A DNA stretch of 64,000 nt, taken from positions 23,140 to 87,139 of the forward strand of contig CAKPDM010000006.1 in assembly GCA_934148995.1 (NCBI GenBank). The letters are read 5' to 3'. The translations under genes were made by a program, and so were the position numbers. Below, piece after piece: positions 44,003-53,175 of this stretch (within the stretch, counting starts at the first letter, position 1; each line of letters opens with the position of its first letter). The DNA is from an uncultured Bacilli bacterium (lineage in GTDB: Bacteria; Bacillota_I; Bacilli_A; RF39; UBA660). A model generated the notes under the pieces. That model made no database searches. It was not told the origin of the DNA and saw only the letters and a program-made list of their open reading frames with translations.

Positions 44003-46240
44003 ATGAAAGAAGAATGGAAAGGCTTTAATGAAGGAGCTTGGACCAGTGAAATTAATGTAAATGATTTTATTAAAAAGAACTACAAGAAATTTGAAGGTGA
44101 TGAGAGCTTTTTAGTAGGACCAACTGATAAAACAAAGAGAGTTTTAAAAGTCTATGATGATATGTGTAAAGAAGAAATTAAAAAACACGTAATCGATATA
44201 GATACAGTACATCCCGCAGGAATTAACGCTTTTAAACCTGGATATATTTCAGAAGATGACGACGTAATCGTAGGACTTCAAACTGATGAACTAGGTAAAC
44301 GTGAAATTGTTCCTAAGGGTGGAATAAAAATGGTTTATCAAGAGTTAGAAGCTTATGGTTATAAAATGGATTCTGACCTTGAACATTTTATTAAAGATAC
44401 AAATCTTGTTAAGACCCATAATGATGGAGTATTTGATGCTTATACAGCAGAAATTAGACGTGCTCGTCATAATAAATTATTAACAGGACTTCCAGATGCT
44501 TATGGACGTGGAAGAATAATAGGTGATTATAGAAGAATCGCTTTATATGGTATTGATTATTTAATGGAACAGAAGAAAAATGACTGGGATAATATGAAAA
44601 TAACAGTTATGGATGATGAAATAATCAGACTTCGTGAAGAAATTTCAATGCAATATAGGGCTTTAAATGAAATTAAAGAAATGGCTAAGAGCTATGGATT
44701 TGATATTTCAGGACCAGCTAAAAATGCTAAAGAAGCTGTACAATGGACATACTTTGGTTACTTAGCAGCTATTAAAGAAAATAATGGTGCAGCAATGAGC
44801 TTAGGTAGAGTAGATGCTTTCTTTGATATTTATTTTGAAAGAGATTTAGCAAATGGTACTTTAACTGAAAGTGACGTTCAAGAAATAATTGATCAATTTG
44901 TTATTAAATTAAGAGCTGCTCGTCACTTACGTACACCTGAATATGATGAATTATTCTCAGGTGATCCTACTTGGGTTACTTGTTCACTAGGTGGTATGAC
45001 CAATGAAGGGGAAACATTAGTTAATAAAACAAGTTTCAGAATTGTACATACACTAGAAAATCTAGAAAGTGCACCAGAACCTAATATGACAGTTCTATGG
45101 GCGGATAAGTTACCAGAACCTTGGAAAAAATATTGTGCTAAAGTAAGTATTGCAACTGATTCTATTCAATATGAAAATGATGATGTAATGCGTCCATCTA
45201 TGGGTGATGACTATGGTATTGCTTGTTGTGTATCAGCAATGCGTATTGGTAAAGATATGCAATTCTTTGGAGCACGTTGTAATCTTGCTAAAACTTTATT
45301 ATATGCCTTAAATGGCGGCGTTGATGAGGTAAGACGTGATTTAGTTATTCCAGGATTTGAAAAGATGACAGATGAAGTCCTTGATTATGATAAAGTAAAA
45401 GAAGCTTATTATAAGATGATGCACGAAGTAGCAAGAATTTATTCTGATGCTATGAACATTATTCATTATATGCATGATAAATATGCATATGAAGCAGGTC
45501 AAATGGCTTTACATGATACCTATGTTAATAGATTAATGGCTTATGGTGTAGCAGGATTTTCTGTAGCAGTTGATTCTTTATCAGCTATTAAATATGCTAA
45601 AGTAAAACCAATCAGAGATGAAGATGGTATAACTGTTGATTTTGAAATTGAAGGTGACTATCCTAAATACGGTAATGATGATGATAGGGTAGATGATATT
45701 GCTAAGGAAATTATTAATAAATTCTATGAAGAGTTATGTTTACATCCTTGCTATCGTAATGCTCATCCAACTTTATCTATTTTAACAATTACTTCAAATG
45801 TAGTTTACGGTTCTAATACAGGAGCTACTCCAGATGGTAGAAAAGCAGGTGTTGCCTTTGCTCCAGGAGCTAACCCAATGCATGGAAGAGATTCATCTGG
45901 TGCTATAGCATCTCTTAACTCAGTAGCAAAACTAGATTGGGCTAATTGTTGTCGTGATGGTATTTCTAATACTTTCTCAATTGTTCCAAATACTCTAGGA
46001 CATAGTGATAAAGAACGTATTGAAAACTTAGTATCTTTACTTGATGGTTATTTCATCCAAGGAGCACATCACTTAAATGTAAACGTTTTAAATCGTGAGA
46101 CTTTAATTGATGCAATGAATAACCCTGATAAGTATCCATTACTTACTATTCGTGTTTCTGGTTATGCAGTTAGATTTAATAAACTTACAAGAAAGCAACA
46201 AGAGGAAGTAATTGCAAGAACTTTCCACGAGAAGATGTAA
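44003..46240 (+). CDS. pflB: Formate C-acetyltransferase (pyruvate formate-lyase)
   Basis: A 745-aa glycyl radical enzyme that converts pyruvate and CoA to acetyl-CoA and formate under anaerobiosis. Both active-site cysteines are present in GIACCVSAMR, and the glycyl radical loop RVSGYAVRF has G720. Length is typical. GGAGGTAGG precedes the ATG. It overlaps pflA by one base (TAATG), forming an operon with its activator. The presence of PFL points to mixed-acid fermentation. Confidence 0.96.
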   Translation: MKEEWKGFNEGAWTSEINVNDFIKKNYKKFEGDESFLVGPTDKTKRVLKVYDDMCKEEIKKHVIDIDTVHPAGINAFKPGYISEDDDVIVGLQTDELGKREIVPKGGIKMVYQELEAYGYKMDSDLEHFIKDTNLVKTHNDGVFDAYTAEIRRARHNKLLTGLPDAYGRGRIIGDYRRIALYGIDYLMEQKKNDWDNMKITVMDDEIIRLREEISMQYRALNEIKEMAKSYGFDISGPAKNAKEAVQWTYFGYLAAIKENNGAAMSLGRVDAFFDIYFERDLANGTLTESDVQEIIDQFVIKLRAARHLRTPEYDELFSGDPTWVTCSLGGMTNEGETLVNKTSFRIVHTLENLESAPEPNMTVLWADKLPEPWKKYCAKVSIATDSIQYENDDVMRPSMGDDYGIACCVSAMRIGKDMQFFGARCNLAKTLLYALNGGVDEVRRDLVIPGFEKMTDEVLDYDKVKEAYYKMMHEVARIYSDAMNIIHYMHDKYAYEAGQMALHDTYVNRLMAYGVAGFSVAVDSLSAIKYAKVKPIRDEDGITVDFEIEGDYPKYGNDDDRVDDIAKEIINKFYEELCLHPCYRNAHPTLSILTITSNVVYGSNTGATPDGRKAGVAFAPGANPMHGRDSSGAIASLNSVAKLDWANCCRDGISNTFSIVPNTLGHSDKERIENLVSLLDGYFIQGAHHLNVNVLNRETLIDAMNNPDKYPLLTIRVSGYAVRFNKLTRKQQEEVIARTFHEKM

Positions 46241-46956
46241 TGACTGGTGCGATAGATTCAATTGAAACCTTTGGTCTTGTTGATGGACCAGGTATTAGAA
46301 CGGTTGTTTTTCTAACTGGTTGTCGTCTTCGCTGTTTATATTGTCATAATCCGGAGATGTGGATTAAAAGAGAAGATAATATTACTAGTGACGAACTTGT
46401 TAAGAAGATTTTAAGAAGTAAACCATATTTCAAAAGAAACTCAGGAGGAGTGACTTTCTCCGGTGGAGAGCCACTTCTTCAAATCGAGTTTTTGACTGAT
46501 GTTTGTAAAAGGTTAAAGAAGGAAGACATTCATATTGCTTTAGATACTTGTGGAGTAGGAAAAGGTGATTATGATGAGATACTTAGTCTTGTTGATTTAA
46601 TTTTATTTGATGTTAAGTTTACTAATCGTGATGGTTATAAACATTTAACAGGGCGAGAGATGGATGATTCTTTAAAATTTATTGAAGCCATGAACAAAAG
46701 TGGTAAATCGGTTTGGATAAGACAAGTAGTTGTACCAGGAATGATGGATAATGAAGAATATATTGATTCTTTGGTAGAGTTTTTAAAGAGAATTGATAAT
46801 GTTGAAAGAGTAGAATTTTTACCATTTCATCATATGGGCTTTTCTAAATATGAAGAGCTTGGTATCAAAAACCCTTTAAAAGATGTTCCACCAATGGATG
46901 TTGATAAATGTAATGAATTACAAGAATTATTTCAAAAAAAGTGGAAAAATAGTTAA
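46240..46956 (+). CDS. pflA: Pyruvate formate-lyase activating enzyme
   Basis: A 238-aa radical SAM enzyme that installs the glycyl radical on PflB. The 4Fe-4S cysteines are C28, C32 and C35 (GCRLRCLYCHNP), followed by the SAM-binding GGEP in TFSGGEPLLQ. It starts in the pflB stop codon, so translation is coupled. No extra ferredoxin domain is present, as expected of the short PflA type. The sequence is complete. Confidence 0.95.
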   Translation: MTGAIDSIETFGLVDGPGIRTVVFLTGCRLRCLYCHNPEMWIKREDNITSDELVKKILRSKPYFKRNSGGVTFSGGEPLLQIEFLTDVCKRLKKEDIHIALDTCGVGKGDYDEILSLVDLILFDVKFTNRDGYKHLTGREMDDSLKFIEAMNKSGKSVWIRQVVVPGMMDNEEYIDSLVEFLKRIDNVERVEFLPFHHMGFSKYEELGIKNPLKDVPPMDVDKCNELQELFQKKWKNS

Positions 46957-47044
46957 TTTTCCCTAAAATGTTGATGATTTACTATAATTTAGGTATTCCA
47001 TTTTAAAAAAAATTATGCTATACTAACGTAGTAAATCACTTTAT

Positions 47045-47120
47045 GGGCTGTTAGCTCAGTTGGTAGAGCAACTGACTCTTAATCAGTGGGTCTAGGGTTC
47101 GAATCCCTAACAGCCCACCA
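47045..47120 (+). tRNA. tRNA-Lys (CTT)
   Basis: Cloverleaf with acceptor GGGCTGT/ACAGCCC, anticodon loop CTCTTAA (anticodon CTT), TTCGAAT loop and encoded CCA. It stands alone between pflA and the Fic gene; a second tRNA-Lys (TTT) is at 63731. Confidence 0.95.
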
Positions 47121-47131
47121 TTTATGTGATT

Positions 47132-47161
47132 AAAGCTTTATCTTTGATAGAGCTTTTTTTT
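47132..47161 (+). terminator. Terminator after tRNA-Lys
   Basis: AAAGCTTTATC and GATAGAGCTTT form a stem, followed by a T-run. Confidence 0.75.
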
Positions 47162-47185
47162 TGTGTATTGATAAGGAGAAGTATT

Positions 47186-47839
47186 ATGATTGATAAATTT
47201 CATTTAAGTCAGAAAGAAAACGTATTTTTAGCAAAAGAGAGATTAAATTCTATTATTTATAATAGTGTTAAATTAGAAGGATTTAATACAAATTTTTTTA
47301 ATGTCAAAAAGATTTTGAATGGTAGTAATGTTCCTTCATTGAGGTTAGATGAAATTAATTGCATTTTAAATCTAAGAGACGCTTGGAATTTTGTCCTTTC
47401 TAGTATAGATGAACCTATAACTCTTGAACTTATATGTAAGATTAATGCATTTGTTTCAAGAGGTGAATCGTTAGAGTGGGGAGTACTTAGAACAGGAAAA
47501 GTTGGTATAAATGGTGTAGACTATATTCCAGATATACCTGATGAAACAAAAATAATTGCAGACATTAAAAATATTATGAAAGAAGAGAATATAACTAAGA
47601 GAAGTTTAGTACTTATGCTATATTTGATGAGGACACAAGCTTTTTGGGATGGCAATAAAAGGACAAGTATGATAGTGGCTAACAAGATTATGATAGAAAA
47701 TGGTTGTGGTGTTATTACTATTAAAGAAGAATATTTTAAAGAATTTAATAGTTTATTAACTGAATACTACAATACCAATAAAATGGAATCTTTACTTGAA
47801 TTTTTATACAATAATTGCATTTTTGGAATGGAAGTATAG
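47186..47839 (+). CDS. Fic-domain protein with altered catalytic motif
   Basis: A 217-aa Fic/DOC-type protein. The core motif reads QAFWDGNKRT (151-160), whereas active AMP-transferases have HPFx(D/E)GN(G/K)R; the catalytic His is Gln151. The phosphate-binding DGNKR part is intact. Residues 27-32, SVKLEG, match the inhibitory (S/T)xxxE(G/N) helix of self-inhibited Fic proteins. The start at 47186 follows AAGGAGAA. It may be inactive, catalyse another transfer, or act as a regulator. Confidence 0.78.
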   Translation: MIDKFHLSQKENVFLAKERLNSIIYNSVKLEGFNTNFFNVKKILNGSNVPSLRLDEINCILNLRDAWNFVLSSIDEPITLELICKINAFVSRGESLEWGVLRTGKVGINGVDYIPDIPDETKIIADIKNIMKEENITKRSLVLMLYLMRTQAFWDGNKRTSMIVANKIMIENGCGVITIKEEYFKEFNSLLTEYYNTNKMESLLEFLYNNCIFGMEV

Positions 47840-47854
47840 TTATATATATTTAAT

Positions 47855-47879
47855 AGTACATTTGATATGTGCTTTTTTT
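47855..47879 (+). terminator. Terminator after Fic gene
   Basis: AGTACAT pairs with ATGTGCT (one wobble), five-base loop, then T-run. Confidence 0.7.
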
Positions 47880-47901
47880 GTAAAATTTTTTATAAAAACT
47901 A

Positions 47902-47929
47902 TTGACGAACAAATTTTCTATGCTATAAT
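47902..47929 (+). promoter_or_regulatory. Promoter of DUF1848 gene
   Basis: TTGACG, 16 bp, TATAAT; the -10 is consensus. Confidence 0.7.
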
Positions 47930-47962
47930 AATTTTACTTCTAAAAAAGAAGGGAGAACTCAG

Positions 47963-48007
47963 ATGAGTGAGACAATAATAAATAAATTTGTAGTTGGTGA
48001 AAAATGA
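47963..48007 (+). CDS. 14-aa upstream ORF coupled to DUF1848 gene
   Basis: An ATG behind AAGGGAGAA (the best ribosome site in the region) opens 14 codons, MSETIINKFVVGEK, whose TGA overlaps the ATG of the next gene (ATGA at 48004). The downstream gene has no comparable site of its own, so its translation should depend on this mini-ORF. Possible regulatory peptide; function inferred only from layout. Confidence 0.5.
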   Translation: MSETIINKFVVGEK

Positions 48008-48891
48008 TTTTATTTGCAAGTGGTAGAACAGATATAGTAGCATTTTATACGAAGTGGTTTATTAATCGATATAGGGAAGGATATGTTGATGTTAGAAATC
48101 CTTTCTATAATAGTCTAGTGAGTAGAATTTATTTTGAAGATGTTGATTTGTTATATTTTTGTACCAAAAATCCTCTTCCGATAATACCTTATCTAAAAGA
48201 ATTTGATAAACCAATTCTCTTTAATGTAACAATTACTCCTTATAAAAATGATGTTGAAGTAAATGTTCCTAATAAAAGTTTAATAATAGAAGGAGTTAAA
48301 AAAATAGCAGAAATTATTGGTAAAGAAAATGTTTATGTTAGATATGATCCTATCTTTTTAAGCGAAAGATATAATCTTAATTATCATATTAAAGCTTTTG
48401 AAAGACTTTGTTCTTTATTAGACGGTGTAACTAATCATATAATAATTTCTTTTATAGATGATTATAAAAATGTTCGCAAAAATATGAGTAGTCTGAAAAT
48501 AATGCCTTTTACTAAAAATGATTATAAAGAGATAGGTATCAACTTTAGTAGAATAGCTAGAAAATATAATATAAGTTGTCAAACTTGTTTTGAGAGAGAA
48601 GATTTAACAGAATACGGGTTTGTTAAAGAAGATTGTCTTAGTAAAAAAATGGCTTATGCCTTGACCGGTAAAACATATCGAAAAGGAAGAATGCGCAAGG
48701 AGAAGTTATGCAATTGTGTTGAGATGGTTGATATTGGTTCTTATAATTCTTGCAGACATCTTTGTAAGTATTGTTATGCCAATTATGATGAAAGTAAAGT
48801 GCTAGAAAATTTTCAAAATCATGATGTTAATTCTTCCTTACTTATTGGTAAACTTTCTGATACTGATATAATCAAGGTGAGAAAAAAGTAG
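48004..48891 (+). CDS. DUF1848 family protein (radical-SAM-like cysteine cluster)
   Basis: A 295-aa protein of the DUF1848 family: N-terminal SGRTDIVAFYTKWF, middle NVTITPY and VYVRYDPIF, and a C-terminal cysteine cluster CNCVEMVDIGSYNSCRHLCKYCYAN, where the CxxxCxxC spacing suggests an iron-sulfur cluster. Function of the family is not established to my knowledge; resemblance to spore photoproduct lyase-type radical SAM proteins is often noted. It begins in the stop of a 14-codon ORF. Confidence 0.8.
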   Translation: MILFASGRTDIVAFYTKWFINRYREGYVDVRNPFYNSLVSRIYFEDVDLLYFCTKNPLPIIPYLKEFDKPILFNVTITPYKNDVEVNVPNKSLIIEGVKKIAEIIGKENVYVRYDPIFLSERYNLNYHIKAFERLCSLLDGVTNHIIISFIDDYKNVRKNMSSLKIMPFTKNDYKEIGINFSRIARKYNISCQTCFEREDLTEYGFVKEDCLSKKMAYALTGKTYRKGRMRKEKLCNCVEMVDIGSYNSCRHLCKYCYANYDESKVLENFQNHDVNSSLLIGKLSDTDIIKVRKK

Positions 48892-48963
48892 AATCTCAGC
48901 ATTACTACTATCTTTAAATTTTCCTTCAGATGTTTTATAATTATCTAGAAGGTAGGGATGTAG

Positions 48964-51555
48964 ATGGTACCAAAATTTTCTAGAAAAGATGTTAATAATT
49001 TTAATGAAGAAACATTATATAAAGAATATAAAGAGTATGTAGGTAAAGATAAGCAGTATTTATTAGAAAAATTTAATAGTAAAGAGATAGGGCTTAGCAG
49101 TAAAGAGGTTTTAAAACGAAGAGAAGAAAATGGCAAAAATGTCATTAATGAAGAAAAGAAAAAGAGTATTTTTACATTCCTAATTGATTCTTTTAAAGAC
49201 CCATTTATTTATATTTTAATTATATTAGCTGTCATTAACTTTTTATTAGGAGATAGACTTGGTTCACTAATTATCATCTTATTAGCATTAACTAGTAGTA
49301 TTATAAGATTGGTTCAAGATTACTCCGCTTATAAATTTGATGTGAAATTAAAATCTAAGATTTATACAGTTACCACTGTCATTAGACAAAATGTAGTGAA
49401 AGAAATTCCTACTAAAGATGTAGTAGTCGGAGACATAATTGAATTAAATGCTGGAAGTATTATACCAAGTGATGCTATATTGTTAGAATCAAAGGATTTA
49501 TTTGTAAATCAAGGAGTATTTACGGGAGAAAGTGTTCCAGTCGAAAAGAAAGTAAGTCAAAACGGTGATAGCTTACTTACAATGGATAGAATTCTCCTTA
49601 TGAATACTAGTGTTGTTACTGGTCGAGGAAAAGCAATGGTTATTAAAACCGGGAAAAATACTTATCTTGGAAATATTTCTAAGTCGACATTAAAAAATAA
49701 AACACTAACCAATTTTGAAATAGGAATGAATGCTATTAGCAAAACTTTAATTCAATATATGCTAGTTATTACAGTTTTAGTTTTCATTCTAAATTCTTTA
49801 ATTCATCACAATATCTTAGAAGCATTTTTCTTTGCTGTATCAGTAGCAGTTGGTATTACTCCATCTATGTTACCAATGATAGTTAATGTTAACCTTAGTA
49901 AAGGAGCAAAGTCGTTAGCAAAAAAAGATACACTAGTAAAAAGAAGTGAAGCAATTGAAAATTTAGGTGCTATCGATGTTCTATGTACCGATAAGACAGG
50001 TACTTTAACCAGAGGAGAAATTATTCTCACTTTGTCACTTGATAGTGAATTTAAAGATAGTGAAGACGTTTTAAAATATGCTTATATAAATAGTATTTAT
50101 AGTACAGGAATAAAAAATATAGTAGATAAAGCTATTATTTCTTATGCTAAAAAAAGAAATATTGAAATAGATAAATATGAAAAGATTGATGAAATACCAT
50201 TCGATTATGAACGAAGAAAAGCAAGTATTGTAATTAAAGATGAAGAAGAATACCAAATGCTTACAAAAGGAGCATTGATAGAAGTAATTGATAGTTGTAA
50301 TAGTATCTATTTAAATAAAGAAATAATTAAATTAACTAAGAAAATAAGAGATGATATTTTAACCAAAGCTAGAGAATTAAGTAAAAAAGGAATGCAAGTA
50401 ATTGCTCTTGCTAGTAAGAAATACTCTAATAGTAATAATGTTACTGATGATAAAGGTCTTGTCTTTTTAGGAGTAGTAGCTTTTGAAGATCCTATAAAAC
50501 CGGGAGTTAAGAATACCATTAGAAATTTAAAAAGAGTTGGTATTACAACTAAAATACTTACCGGTGACAATGTAGAAGCAACTCAAAATATTTGTTCCTT
50601 AGCAGCTATTCCAAATGAAAGAGTAATAACTGGGGAAGAATTTAGCAAGCTTGATATTGCTGAGCAAAAAAAGGTAGTAGAGGAAGTATCTGTATTTGCA
50701 AGATTAACTCCTTTAGAAAAAGATACTATTATTAAACTATTAAAAGAAAATGGTCATGTTGTTGGTTATATGGGAGATGGAGTAAATGATGCTCCAAGTC
50801 TTATTAGGGCAGATGTAGGAATAAGCGTTAATACGGCCACTTCTATTGCTAAAGAAGCCAGTGATATAATTCTTCTTAAGAAAAGTTTAAAAGTAGTTTA
50901 CGAAGGAGTACTAGAGGGCAGAAAAGTTTATGGAAATATTATGAAATATATGAAAATGGCGCTGTCAGCTGCTTTCGGTGACGTCTTCAGTGTTTTCTTA
51001 GCAAGTATTTTCTTACCATTTTTGCCAATGCTCCCAATTCAGTTTTTACTTCAAGATTTATTGTATGATTTATCACAAACAATGATACCGTTTGATGACG
51101 TCGATAAAGAATTCTTAATAGTACCACATAAATGGGATACTAGTGATTTACGTCGTTTTATGAACATTATGGGAGTAGTAGCTTCTGCTATTGATATAAT
51201 TGCTTTTGTAGGCTTCTATTTCTTCTTAGGTTTTGATGCAAATCATGTAGTAATGTTTCAAACAGCTTGGTTTATTGAAGGAGTTATTTCTCAAACTTTA
51301 ATCGTTCATTTTGTAAGAACTGCCAAAATACCATTTATTGAATCAACTGCTAATAAATATTTGTTACTTTCAACATTTTTATGCATAATTGCTTCTATGC
51401 TATTACCAATATTATTAGCACCAATTCCTTCTTTCCACTTTACTTATCTTCCGTTACAATTTTATTTGTTTGTTGCTGTATTATCATTACTCTATATTGT
51501 GTTGGAAGAAATAGTTAAGCATTTATATATTAAAAAATATAAGAGATGGTTGTAG
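48964..51555 (+). CDS. mgtA: Magnesium-translocating-type P-type ATPase
   Basis: An 863-aa type III P-type ATPase (MgtA/MgtB-like). Features: actuator TGES (in FTGESVPVEK), phosphorylation D343 in DKTGTLTRG, MLTKGAL, ILTGDN and GDGVNDAP hinge motifs, about ten membrane helices and the MgtA-like C-terminus with LPIQFLLQDLLYD and MIPFDDVD. It likely imports magnesium; the gene symbol is by family resemblance. A sirtuin gene begins nine bases after its end. A TATAAT at 48936 lies upstream, but the -35 is poor. Confidence 0.85.
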   Translation: MVPKFSRKDVNNFNEETLYKEYKEYVGKDKQYLLEKFNSKEIGLSSKEVLKRREENGKNVINEEKKKSIFTFLIDSFKDPFIYILIILAVINFLLGDRLGSLIIILLALTSSIIRLVQDYSAYKFDVKLKSKIYTVTTVIRQNVVKEIPTKDVVVGDIIELNAGSIIPSDAILLESKDLFVNQGVFTGESVPVEKKVSQNGDSLLTMDRILLMNTSVVTGRGKAMVIKTGKNTYLGNISKSTLKNKTLTNFEIGMNAISKTLIQYMLVITVLVFILNSLIHHNILEAFFFAVSVAVGITPSMLPMIVNVNLSKGAKSLAKKDTLVKRSEAIENLGAIDVLCTDKTGTLTRGEIILTLSLDSEFKDSEDVLKYAYINSIYSTGIKNIVDKAIISYAKKRNIEIDKYEKIDEIPFDYERRKASIVIKDEEEYQMLTKGALIEVIDSCNSIYLNKEIIKLTKKIRDDILTKARELSKKGMQVIALASKKYSNSNNVTDDKGLVFLGVVAFEDPIKPGVKNTIRNLKRVGITTKILTGDNVEATQNICSLAAIPNERVITGEEFSKLDIAEQKKVVEEVSVFARLTPLEKDTIIKLLKENGHVVGYMGDGVNDAPSLIRADVGISVNTATSIAKEASDIILLKKSLKVVYEGVLEGRKVYGNIMKYMKMALSAAFGDVFSVFLASIFLPFLPMLPIQFLLQDLLYDLSQTMIPFDDVDKEFLIVPHKWDTSDLRRFMNIMGVVASAIDIIAFVGFYFFLGFDANHVVMFQTAWFIEGVISQTLIVHFVRTAKIPFIESTANKYLLLSTFLCIIASMLLPILLAPIPSFHFTYLPLQFYLFVAVLSLLYIVLEEIVKHLYIKKYKRWL

Positions 51556-51563
51556 GTGAAATA

Positions 51564-52292
51564 ATGGAAATAGATAAGCTAATTGAATATATAAAAAATT
51601 CAAAGAAAACAGTATTTTTTGGTGGCGCAGGAGTATCAACTGCTAGTGGACTTCAAGACTTTCGAGGAAGTAATGGCTTATATAAAGAAAAAAGGAAGTA
51701 TTCTCCCGAAGAAATTCTTTCTCACACTTTCTTTATGCAACATACTGATTTGTTTTATGAGTTTTATAAAGAAAAATTAAATAGCTTAAATTATAAACCT
51801 AATATTATTCATAACACGCTAAAGCTCATGGAAGATAAAAAATTACTAAGTGCTATAATTACTCAAAATATAGATGGCTTCGATAAGGAAGCCGGTAGTA
51901 AAAATGTTTATGAATTGCATGGTTCAGTATCAAGAAATTATTGTCTAAAGTGTCATAAGTTTTATAGTGCAGACTATGTCTTTGATGTCAAAGGAATACC
52001 AAAATGTTCTTGTGGTGGAATTATTAAACCAGATGTAGTTTTGTATGAAGAAACACTTGATGAAAAAATACTATCAAAAGCCATTGAGGAGATAAGTAAT
52101 GCAGATTTACTAATAATTGGTGGCACCTCTTTACAGGTTAATCCTGCTGCTTCTTTAATTGCTTATTTCAAAGGTAAACACTTAGTCCTTATAAATAAAG
52201 ATAAAACACCTTATGACTATTTAGCTGATATAGTTATTCATGAGGATTTAGCTAAAGTTTTTGAACAAATAAAAAAAGAAGTTGTTTCCTAA
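51564..52292 (+). CDS. cobB: Sir2-family NAD-dependent deacylase
   Basis: A 242-aa sirtuin that removes acyl groups from lysines using NAD. Motifs: GGAGVSTASGLQDFR for NAD binding (about 20-34), TQNIDGFDKEAG, catalytic His in ELHGSV, a zinc ribbon CLKCH ... CSCGG and IKPDVVLYEE. The start at 51564 follows AGGTGA. It is probably co-transcribed with the magnesium ATPase. It ends by overlapping a convergent membrane protein gene by 4 bp. Confidence 0.9.
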   Translation: MEIDKLIEYIKNSKKTVFFGGAGVSTASGLQDFRGSNGLYKEKRKYSPEEILSHTFFMQHTDLFYEFYKEKLNSLNYKPNIIHNTLKLMEDKKLLSAIITQNIDGFDKEAGSKNVYELHGSVSRNYCLKCHKFYSADYVFDVKGIPKCSCGGIIKPDVVLYEETLDEKILSKAIEEISNADLLIIGGTSLQVNPAASLIAYFKGKHLVLINKDKTPYDYLADIVIHEDLAKVFEQIKKEVVS

Positions 52293-53089
52293 AATGGAAC
52301 GACTTCTTTATTAAGATTATGTTTAATAATTAAGTTTATTATAATGAAGATAATGCCTAACCCCACTAGACACCCAGCTAAAATGTATCCTTTATTTATA
52401 ATACTATTTAATACCATTAATTCTTTATCAGTACTAAGAGCAAAACTAATAACTCCTGTTGCTAATCCTACAAGAGCAGCAGTGAAGAAGGAAATAAACG
52501 TGTAGTAAGCAAAGAAACTTAACTTTTGAAGGGTAAGAAGAGCGATACTTACTAATTCTATGATTAATAAAACAATAGTTAAAACTCTTACTTTAGAATT
52601 ACTACAGAAAGTTATTACATCTAAGAAACCAGTTACTTGATTATCTTTATCTTCAAGTAGTTCATTAGAAACTTCAATAACAGCTTTACTAGCATTGTCA
52701 GTTAATTCTTCAATTTTATCATTGTCTAAACTAATATCATAATTTTTGTTAGTTTTTTCTAGAAATTCTTTAGTTTTTTCCTTAATCAAATCTTCATCAA
52801 TACTAGTGCTATTACTAGTCTTTTTTGTAAGAATTTCTTGCCAGATGACATTTACATATTCCTTCATTTCTTCGTTTGATAAAGCTTTATCAATTTTTTC
52901 TTGTTCAATACCTAAATCTTCTGCTGCTTGATATAAATCATTACTATCCACTATAGAGTCATCAATTGTTTGATTAGCAATGAGCTTGATAGCTTCATTA
53001 CCAACATAAGGAATTACAAATAGTCCTACTAAAACAATAGTAGTAGCAGTTGCTGTTATTGTTAACAAAATAGCTAAAAATTTTTTCAT
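52289..53089 (-). CDS. Four-helix membrane protein, unknown
   Basis: A 266-aa protein with an N-terminal membrane segment (4-28), an acidic extracytoplasmic region (about 30-165, rich in Asp, Glu and Asn, helical) and three further membrane helices (about 168-255). It resembles membrane proteins of unknown function, with no catalytic motif. The start follows GAGGTGAAAAG on the minus strand. It is divergent from the P-type ATPase at 53176 and convergent with the sirtuin. Confidence 0.65.
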   Translation of the reverse strand: MKKFLAILLTITATATTIVLVGLFVIPYVGNEAIKLIANQTIDDSIVDSNDLYQAAEDLGIEQEKIDKALSNEEMKEYVNVIWQEILTKKTSNSTSIDEDLIKEKTKEFLEKTNKNYDISLDNDKIEELTDNASKAVIEVSNELLEDKDNQVTGFLDVITFCSNSKVRVLTIVLLIIELVSIALLTLQKLSFFAYYTFISFFTAALVGLATGVISFALSTDKELMVLNSIINKGYILAGCLVGLGIIFIIINLIIKHNLNKEVVPF

Positions 53090-53175
53090 CTTTTCACCTC
53101 ATTCATACTATAGCACATTTTAATAAAATCTTCTATAAATCGTGTTATAATTAAGTGAAAAGGGAAGTGATGTAG

